Source: Clostridiales bacterium
GTDB lineage: Bacteria > Bacillota > Clostridia > Christensenellales > CAG-1252
Direction: 5' to 3'
DNA length: 6,860 bases
Assembly (NCBI GenBank): GCA_003445835.1
Contig: DMCI01000077.1
Coordinates: 1 to 6,860 of the forward strand
The notes beneath the pieces were generated by a model that was given only the letters and a program-made list of their open reading frames with translations, had not been told where the DNA came from and searched no databases. Within the stretch, counting starts at the first letter, position 1. Every line of letters begins with the position of its first letter. The position numbers were made by a program, and so were the translations under genes. This document shows positions 1 through 4,804 of the stretch, in pieces.

Positions 1-815
1 ATCAGGGAGAAGGACGCTTCCAAACTCATTATGAGGGACGCCGCCGTCGGGTTGGTGTTTTTTTGTCCGACGATCTGGAAGGTGTAGGCGATGCCGCAAG
101 AGCAAACGCCCATATACAGGAAGGTCTTATAGTAGGAAAGAAGCAGGGAGATATCAAATCGATCCCGCTCGAAAATCAAAGCAAGAAGGGCGGAAAACAG
201 TCCGCTGAACAAAAATTGCAGACAACTGAGTTTGACGCCGTCCACGCGGTTGCCGAAGTAATCCACGACGGTGATATGCACCGAAAACGCCACGGCGCAA
301 AAGATCAAACAAAGATCGCCTGCGTTGATGGTAAAAGCGCCTTTGACCGAAACGAAGTAAAGCCCCACGACTGCCAGCGCGACCGAGATCCAAACGAGAA
401 AGTTGCTCTTTTTGCCTTGAAAAAGCCCGATAATAGGCACCAAAACGATGTACATCGCGGTGATAAAACCGGCTTTGCCCGCTTCCAAATTCATCGACAG
501 ACCGAATTGTTGCAAGTTGGTGGCGACGCAGATGACCACGCCGCAGATCATCCCGCCGAGAAGGAGGAGCGTGCGCCCCTTTTTGCGTTCTTCCGGAGAG
601 GGAACGGGGACGTCACCTTTCTTTTTGCGTACGGCGTCCATCACAAGGAAAACGGGCACCAACACCGCCGCGCCGATCAGCGACCGCGTTGCGGTAAAGG
701 TAAAGGGAGCGATCTCGTCCACCGCCTGCGCGACGAAAGAAAATCCCCACAGGATCGCCGCGGCGAGGAGAAAGGCGTATCGTACCAGTTTTCCCTTGTT
801 GAGAGTAACGTTCAT
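1..815 (-). CDS. DMT superfamily (EamA domain) permease, partial
   Basis: Reading the minus strand from the ATG at 815-813 gives an open frame of 271 codons to the left edge, where the gene is cut off. The protein begins MNVTLNKGKLVRYAFLLAAA and is strongly hydrophobic, with helices at roughly residues 12-30, 36-58, 83-100, 115-132, 139-156, 165-185, 197-215 and 229-248. This fits the ten-helix, two-repeat EamA architecture. ILWGFSFVAQ near residue 21 is the typical first-helix motif, and TAASLIMSLEASFSL at the visible end matches the conserved start of helix 9. The family is about 300 residues long, so about 30 are missing beyond the window. EamA proteins are inner-membrane carriers of small metabolites such as amino acids; the substrate cannot be told from sequence. 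It is transcribed away from the deacylase operon. An AAGG lies 13 bases before the ATG, too far to be a good ribosome-binding site. Confidence 0.93.
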   Translation of the reverse strand, partial: MNVTLNKGKLVRYAFLLAAAILWGFSFVAQAVDEIAPFTFTATRSLIGAAVLVPVFLVMDAVRKKKGDVPVPSPEERKKGRTLLLLGGMICGVVICVATNLQQFGLSMNLEAGKAGFITAMYIVLVPIIGLFQGKKSNFLVWISVALAVVGLYFVSVKGAFTINAGDLCLIFCAVAFSVHITVVDYFGNRVDGVKLSCLQFLFSGLFSALLALIFERDRFDISLLLSYYKTFLYMGVCSCGIAYTFQIVGQKNTNPTAASLIMSLEASFSL

Positions 816-822
816 AGTTATA

Positions 823-851
823 ATTTTGCCTTCAAAAAAGCGGAAAGTCAA
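823..851 (-). promoter_or_regulatory. Candidate sigma-A promoter of the EamA permease
   Basis: On the minus strand, TTGACT (851-846, 5 of 6 consensus) is followed by a 17-base spacer and CAAAAT (828-823, 4 of 6). Seven bases (TATAACT) then separate the -10 box from the ATG at 815, so the predicted start of transcription is at or next to the start codon. The -10 is weak, and another promoter further upstream cannot be excluded. Confidence 0.4.
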
Positions 852-865
852 GGGATATCACGGGG

Positions 866-876
866 ATCGTCACGAT
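866..876. promoter_or_regulatory. Small inverted repeat between divergent promoters, possible operator
   Basis: ATCGT-C-ACGAT is a perfect 5-bp inverted repeat with one central base. It abuts and shares one base with the -35 box of the rightward promoter (876-881), and lies 14 bases from the leftward -35. A direct repeat of TCACG (858-862 and 870-874) overlaps it. A repressor bound here could control both directions, but the repeat is short enough to be chance. Confidence 0.2.
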
Positions 877-904
877 TGACAAAAAAATATATAAAGATTA
901 TAAT
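876..904 (+). promoter_or_regulatory. Consensus sigma-A promoter of the deacylase/ABC operon
   Basis: TTGACA (876-881), a 17-base A/T-rich spacer and TATAAT (899-904) match the housekeeping promoter consensus at all twelve positions. Transcription is expected to start near 911-912, which is where the ATG of the deacylase gene lies. No Shine-Dalgarno sequence fits between the -10 box and that ATG, so the first gene of the operon appears to be read from a leaderless mRNA. Confidence 0.85.
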
Positions 905-911
905 ATTTTTT

Positions 912-1385
912 ATGGAGAAAGCGGAAAAGACCAACGCAATGCGCATCCTTGAACAAAAAGGGGAGAAGTACACCCCCTTTTATTTGTCTTCGATCCCCGA
1001 GGACGGCAAAGCGGCGGCGGAAATGCTCAAAAAAGACCCTTGTTCGGTGTTTAAGACTTTGGTCACCGTCGGGTCGGATCTGGGACATTACGTCTTCGTG
1101 ATCCCCGTCCGTGAAACGCTTGACCTCAAAAAGGCGGCGAAGGCGGCGGGAGTCAAAAGCGTGGAGATGCTTCCGCAAAAAAACCTGTTCCCTTTGACGG
1201 GGTACGTACACGGCGGATGCAGTCCTATTGGGATGAAAAAGCTTTTTCCGACCTATTTTGATGAAACGGCGATCTTGTTTGACGAGGTCGTCACCAGCGC
1301 GGGCAAACTCGGCGTTTTCCTTTCCGCCGCGCCCGCCGCTTTCGAAAGGGCGGCAAACGCAAAATACGCCGATCTGGTGAGGTGA
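912..1385 (+). CDS. ybaK: Cys-tRNA(Pro)/Cys-tRNA(Cys) deacylase, YbaK/EbsC family
   Basis: This 157-residue protein matches the YbaK/EbsC family in length and pattern. It has an N-terminal KTNAMRILEQKGEKY, a central CSVFKTLVTV with the conserved lysine at residue 48, DLKKAAKAAGVKSVEM (71-86), TGYVHGGCSPIGMKK (96-110) and a C-terminal KYADLVR. Family members are cytosolic trans-editing enzymes that hydrolyse Cys-tRNA(Pro) formed by prolyl-tRNA synthetase. The ATG at 912 is chosen because it keeps the TNAMRIL start seen in relatives. The frame stays open back to position 63, but that part is antisense to the EamA gene and carries no family sequence. The only nearby alternative, ATG 939, would cut into the conserved first helix. 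There is no ribosome-binding site, and the promoter position suggests a leaderless message. It is first in an operon with an ABC transporter that begins 3 bases after its stop. Confidence 0.93.
   Translation: MEKAEKTNAMRILEQKGEKYTPFYLSSIPEDGKAAAEMLKKDPCSVFKTLVTVGSDLGHYVFVIPVRETLDLKKAAKAAGVKSVEMLPQKNLFPLTGYVHGGCSPIGMKKLFPTYFDETAILFDEVVTSAGKLGVFLSAAPAAFERAANAKYADLVR
1379..1385 (+). promoter_or_regulatory. Ribosome-binding site of the ABC ATPase
   Basis: GAGGTGA lies over the last codons and stop of the deacylase gene. Its GAGG core ends 6 bases before the ATG at 1389, so the ATPase has a proper Shine-Dalgarno site, unlike the deacylase in front of it. Confidence 0.75.
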
Positions 1386-1388
1386 ATT

Positions 1389-2045
1389 ATGTCGGATATC
1401 GTTGTTTCCGGAGTCAGCAAAAGTTTTGACGGCAGGGAGATCCTGCATTCGTTGTCTTTTACCGTAAATTCAGGAGATTTTCTTTCGATCACGGGGGAGA
1501 GCGGCAGCGGCAAAAGCACCCTTCTCGGTATTATGGGCGGCGTGCTTCGTCCCGATAGCGGCAGCGTGACGGTGGGCGGCACCGATATCGCCGCGCTTTC
1601 CGAAAAGGAACTTGCCAAAATGCGCCGCACCCGCCTCGGATTCGTTTACCAGTTTTTCAATTTGATCCCCACGATGACGGTTAGGGAAAACATCCTTTTA
1701 CCCCTCGTTTTAGATAAAAAGAAACCGTCCGATTATGCGCAAAAATTCGACGAACTCGTAGAGTTCACCCATCTCGGCGCCGTTTTGAACGGTTACCCCG
1801 ACACCTTGTCCGGCGGCGAACAACAACGCGCGGCGATCCTGCGCGCTTTGATCCACGATCCCGAGGTCATCCTTTTGGACGAGCCTACGGGCAATTTGGA
1901 CAGTGAAAACGCCCGCGCCGTGATGACTCTTCTTTCCGAACTGAACAAAAAATACGGCGTCACCGTCGTGCAAGTCACGCACAGCGAGCAGGGCGCGGCG
2001 TACGGCGATCGTGTGATCACGATCAAGGACGGGACGATCCTGTGA
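1389..2045 (+). CDS. ABC transporter ATP-binding protein, MacB/LolD/FtsE-like
   Basis: This 218-residue protein is one complete nucleotide-binding domain of usual family length. It has Walker A GESGSGKST (36-44), a Q-loop at Gln88 in YQFFNLIP, signature LSGGEQQRA (140-148), Walker B VILLDEPTGNLD (160-171) and the H-loop histidine at 198 in VTHSE. YQFFNLIPTMTVRENILLP and the DEPTGNLDS D-loop are typical of the ATPases that drive FtsX-type permeases through ATP-driven conformational change (lipoprotein extraction, peptide or macrolide export, cell-wall control). It sits on the cytoplasmic face and pairs with the permease encoded next. Its stop overlaps the permease start by four bases (GTGA), suggesting translational coupling and matched synthesis. 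The transported substrate cannot be deduced. Confidence 0.95.
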   Translation: MSDIVVSGVSKSFDGREILHSLSFTVNSGDFLSITGESGSGKSTLLGIMGGVLRPDSGSVTVGGTDIAALSEKELAKMRRTRLGFVYQFFNLIPTMTVRENILLPLVLDKKKPSDYAQKFDELVEFTHLGAVLNGYPDTLSGGEQQRAAILRALIHDPEVILLDEPTGNLDSENARAVMTLLSELNKKYGVTVVQVTHSEQGAAYGDRVITIKDGTIL

Positions 2046-4384
2046 GTTTTCTCAAAAGTTTGCTTCTCGGCTTAAAAAGAAAGATCTGGGAGCCGATCAT
2101 GATCGTACTTACCGTGACCGTCGCCGTCGCAACTTTCGTTTCGGCGTTGACCATCCGGTCATCCGTTCGTCAAACGGCGATCGATTCTTATCGCGCGCTG
2201 TCCGGCGATTCGGAGTTGGAAGCCGTTCTTTCCGAGGCTTATTCCGCCTATTATCTGACGTCGGACAACGCGACTTTTCTTTCTTTGAAAGAGGAATGTG
2301 AAAAATACGGCGAATTGCGCGCCGGATATCTGTTTTACGCCTCGATCGGCAAAGGGGAAGGCTCTTTTGCGGAAGTGTACGCCACCGACGTTACGCAACT
2401 TTCTTTCTACAACGGCATATCTCTCGCGGACGGAGAGGTCAAAAAGTCCCGTTCGGGGGTGGTGCTTTCCGAGTCGTTTGCCAAAAAAATCGGCGCAAAG
2501 ACGGGGGATTATCTTCCCGCCACCCGTTACGGCTCGACGCAGAGTTTGACGCTTGTGGTCGAGGGGATCGCAAAGCCCGTCGGCGTGTTCAGACAAGCGG
2601 ACGCCCTTCTTTCGGAAGAGGGGGCTTCCCGTCTTTTGTCCCTCGGCGACAACGTGCGGGTGTATAATCGGTTTTTCGTTGATTTATCCGACCAAAAGAT
2701 GAATTCTATCGGCGTGACGGAAAGGGGCGCGAAAGAGGCGCTCTCCGCCGCTTGTCCGCTGTTTGATCTTTCCTCTCCCGTCAAGGAGAAAAACGTCGAA
2801 GTCACCCTTTCGTATCAAAGCACTTTGCTGTTTATGATCGCGTTGATCGTGGCGGTGCTCGGCGTTATTCTGATTTATACGGCGTTTTCTCTCGTGATGA
2901 AAAACAGGGTGTCCGTCGCCGCGCTGTTCAAAAGCGTGGGCGCCACCGACGCGGGCTTGACGTTGTATCTTCTTGCGGAAGCGCTTCTTTACGGAGTGGT
3001 CGGTTCTCTTCTCGGCATCGGCGCAAGTTACGGCGCTACCGCGTTGTTCGGCGTGGTCACGGGCTCGGTCGTTTCCTTCTCGGTCGGATGGGGGGCGGCG
3101 CTCCTCGGCGTTTTGTTCGGCGTGCTTCTCGCGGTGCTTTCCGCTTTGATCCCCGTCGTAAGACTGTCTTACTCGCCGCTGTACGATATGTTGCACGAGG
3201 CTTCCCCCGTGCTTTCGGTCAAAGCGATGCCCGCACTGATCTGCGGCGCGTTGTTCCTCGCCTTGTTTTTGTGGACGGCGCTTGCTTCGGTGACTTCCGC
3301 ATTCGTCGTGGGGGTCTTTGCTTTCCTTGCGCTTCTCGCGGCGCTGTTTGCGGTGATGCCGCTTGCGGTCAAAGGGGCTTCTTCGTTGATCGTTCGCTTG
3401 ACGGCAAACAAACCCCAAGCCGGCAAACTTTATCTTGCCGCCGCCGGCGCAAAGCACAATCGACACGCGCATTCCGGCGCCAGACTTCTTGCCATCGCGG
3501 TGATGGCTGTCGTGGCGGTCGGGGTGCTTTTGGGGGAATCCACCCGTCAACTTTCCTCTTTCAACAGTCTTTTCCGCGCGGATATCGTTATTTCCGCAAG
3601 TAGTGAAAACTTGCCCTCGATCACTGCGGAAACCAAGACCGTTGAGGGCGTTTCGGGCGCCTATCTTGCGTACGTCGGTACGCGATGTGAATTGGAAGGG
3701 GACAAAAACAACACCGTTACCCTGCTTGCCGCTCGCGGGCAGGAATATGAAGAGGTCTTCAACGCGTCGGAATTCGGCGTGGACGTCGGCGCTCTCAAAA
3801 ATGCGACGGGGCGCGGCGCGGCGATCGGCGGCGGGCTGGCGCTCAAATTGGGACTTTCCGTCGGCGACGCTTTTGCCCTCGTCATCGAAGGGTCGCGCGT
3901 TGAGTTTGAGATCTGCTGTTTGATCGACACGCCGCTTACGGTGGTGTTTGCCGATCTCAATCGGTTGCCTTTTGCCCCCAACGTTTGTTTGGCGAGAGGG
4001 ACGAGGGAAGCTTATTCCCGTTTGGCGGAAAAATACGCGCTCGAAGGCGCGGTCTATACCTCCGAGGACGCTTTCGGGTACGTCATAGAACTTGCCGACG
4101 CGTACATCAAAGTGTTCACGCTCTTTGAAATATTGGTTTGCGTGTTTGCCTTCCTCGGGTACGTAAATACCGCCGTCGCTTCCTATCGTGACAGAAAGAG
4201 AGAGAGGGAACTCCTCGTTTCGGCAGGGGCAAGCAAAAGCGACGTGCGCGTGCTGGTCTTTGCGGAAAACGCCCTCGTGACGCTGCTTTCCGCGGCGCTC
4301 GGCGCGCTGTGTTCCGTGGCGCTTCTTTTCATTGTGCAAAATATGCTCAAGACGCTCGGACTGTATTTTACTTTGCTCGGCTGA
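2042..4384 (+). CDS. ABC transporter permease, two FtsX-type modules, C-terminus apparently short
   Basis: The gene starts at GTG 2042, inside the GTGA overlap with the ATPase stop, and encodes 780 residues. The first half has one helix (about 16-38), a large outside domain (about 40-255) and three FtsX-domain helices (about 261-286, 303-338, 343-373). Two linking helices follow (about 394-443). The second half has a helix (about 481-499), a second outside domain (about 505-685), then only two FtsX helices (about 690-713 and 742-767). Both outside domains hold an MacB-like xKxGxxxGD segment (AKKIGAKTGDYL at 147, LKLGLSVGDAF at 601). Both modules have the cytoplasmic coupling motif (LFKSVGAT at 295, LLVSAGASKSDVRV at 724). 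The protein ends LYFTLLG just where a tenth helix would begin, giving nine predicted helices. No HlyD-type adaptor is encoded in the window. Substrate unknown; export or extracytoplasmic signalling is inferred from the family. Confidence 0.9.
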   Translation: MSFLKSLLLGLKRKIWEPIMIVLTVTVAVATFVSALTIRSSVRQTAIDSYRALSGDSELEAVLSEAYSAYYLTSDNATFLSLKEECEKYGELRAGYLFYASIGKGEGSFAEVYATDVTQLSFYNGISLADGEVKKSRSGVVLSESFAKKIGAKTGDYLPATRYGSTQSLTLVVEGIAKPVGVFRQADALLSEEGASRLLSLGDNVRVYNRFFVDLSDQKMNSIGVTERGAKEALSAACPLFDLSSPVKEKNVEVTLSYQSTLLFMIALIVAVLGVILIYTAFSLVMKNRVSVAALFKSVGATDAGLTLYLLAEALLYGVVGSLLGIGASYGATALFGVVTGSVVSFSVGWGAALLGVLFGVLLAVLSALIPVVRLSYSPLYDMLHEASPVLSVKAMPALICGALFLALFLWTALASVTSAFVVGVFAFLALLAALFAVMPLAVKGASSLIVRLTANKPQAGKLYLAAAGAKHNRHAHSGARLLAIAVMAVVAVGVLLGESTRQLSSFNSLFRADIVISASSENLPSITAETKTVEGVSGAYLAYVGTRCELEGDKNNTVTLLAARGQEYEEVFNASEFGVDVGALKNATGRGAAIGGGLALKLGLSVGDAFALVIEGSRVEFEICCLIDTPLTVVFADLNRLPFAPNVCLARGTREAYSRLAEKYALEGAVYTSEDAFGYVIELADAYIKVFTLFEILVCVFAFLGYVNTAVASYRDRKRERELLVSAGASKSDVRVLVFAENALVTLLSAALGALCSVALLFIVQNMLKTLGLYFTLLG

Positions 4385-4450
4385 GCCGCTTTCCGAAAAC
4401 TTTCTTAAGAAAAAATAACAAAATATTTTTCCATTATTCCGCTAAAATCG

Positions 4451-4479
4451 TTGACTTAGCCCTTTTGCGTAAGTATAAT
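4451..4479 (+). promoter_or_regulatory. Strong sigma-A promoter of rpmE
   Basis: TTGACT (4451-4456), a 17-base spacer and TATAAT (4474-4479) match 11 of 12 consensus positions. Transcription should start near A4486, leaving a leader of about 28 bases. The A/T-rich stretch upstream (about 4409-4440) may act as an UP element, as is common at ribosomal-protein promoters. Confidence 0.85.
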
Positions 4480-4501
4480 AACAATACATAAAGCATTCAT
4501 A

Positions 4502-4508
4502 AGAGGTG
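4502..4508 (+). promoter_or_regulatory. Ribosome-binding site of rpmE
   Basis: AGAGGTG stands 5 bases before the ATG at 4514. It fixes that start and contrasts with the deacylase gene, which has none. Confidence 0.75.
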
Positions 4509-4513
4509 TAAAC

Positions 4514-4723
4514 ATGAAAGATTCCATTCATCCCGAGTACAGAAAAGCAACTGTTGTCTGTGCATGCGGCAATACATTTGAAACTGGTACTACTAAGAAG
4601 ACCGACGTTATCTCCGTCGATATCTGCTCCAAGTGCCATCCCTTCTTCACCGGCAAGCAGAAGCTCATCGATACCGGCGGCAGGGTCGAAAAGTTCAACA
4701 ACCGCTACAATAGAAATAAATAA
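4514..4723 (+). CDS. rpmE: 50S ribosomal protein bL31, zinc-binding type A
   Basis: This 69-residue protein is a full-length L31. It starts [20 protein letters not shown], continues with TFETGTTKK, carries the hallmark [20 protein letters not shown] (39-58) and ends FNNRYNRNK. Cysteines at 16, 18, 38 and 41 form the zinc site of the type-A (C+) form, which is replaced by a cysteine-free paralogue under zinc starvation in many bacteria. L31 bridges the 50S central protuberance and the 30S head. Codons in the second half are strongly biased to C-ending and AAG codons (ATC, TCC, GTC, TTC, AAG), unlike the mixed usage of the flanking genes, as expected for a highly expressed ribosomal gene. It has its own promoter and ribosome-binding site and is followed by an intrinsic terminator. 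The leader is too short for a long L31-binding autoregulatory RNA. Confidence 0.97.
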   Translation: MKDSIHPEYRKATVVCACGNTFETGTTKKTDVISVDICSKCHPFFTGKQKLIDTGGRVEKFNNRYNRNK

Positions 4724-4732
4724 TCAAGACGA

Positions 4733-4765
4733 AAGTGCGTTGTTGGACATAACAACGCATTTTTT
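4733..4765 (+). terminator. Intrinsic terminator after rpmE
   Basis: TGCGTTGTT (4736-4744) pairs perfectly with AACAACGCA (4751-4759) around a GGACAT loop. The stem can extend by G-U and A-U pairs at its base. Six Ts follow directly (4760-4765) and then GTTGTTTT. The structure begins about 10 bases after the rpmE stop. Confidence 0.9.
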
Positions 4766-4804
4766 GTTGTTTTGGGATAGGCGACCAAGCCTAAGCGGGA
4801 GCGT

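Larger units (their letters stand above)
4385..4513 (+). other. AT-rich intergenic spacer before rpmE
   Basis: This 129-base gap holds a perfect 12-bp palindrome, TTTCTTAAGAAA (4401-4412), and an A/T-rich run (4409-4440) placed where an UP element for the rpmE promoter would lie. AAAAATA/TATTTTT (about 4411-4430) could pair weakly but is all A-U. No convincing intrinsic terminator for the ABC operon is visible. Continuing in frame past the permease stop gives only seven codons before the next stop, so no lost permease tail is hidden here. Confidence 0.5.

Noticed and set aside
63..911. The deacylase frame stays open upstream to position 63, giving an apparent 440-residue protein
   Set aside because: The first 283 residues are antisense to the EamA permease gene, are rich in charged residues, histidine and glutamine with no family sequence, and precede the consensus promoter at 876-904. 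The real gene starts at 912.
870..1448. 192-residue minus-strand frame opposite the deacylase gene
   Set aside because: It has no family motif and covers the promoter region and two well-supported plus-strand genes.
2684..4339. 551-residue open frame on the minus strand inside the permease gene
   Set aside because: Its product is a low-complexity run of Arg, His, Gln and Lys with no domain, as expected for a codon-bias shadow of a real gene. The plus-strand frame has clear membrane helices and family motifs.
4378..4412. Possible terminator after the ABC operon (CGGC-TGA-GCCG at 4378-4388 and TTTCTTAAGAAA at 4401-4412)
   Set aside because: The stems are only 4-6 bp, the loops are too small for the palindrome, and no T tract follows directly.
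4309..4491. Small plus-strand frame overlapping the end of the permease, a possible lost last helix by frameshift
   Set aside because: The sequence is charged and aromatic without a hydrophobic stretch long enough for a membrane helix, and it runs through the rpmE promoter region.
4486..4513. L31-binding autoregulatory leader RNA upstream of rpmE
   Set aside because: The predicted leader is about 28 bases and mostly holds the ribosome-binding site, which is too short for the known structured L31 leaders.
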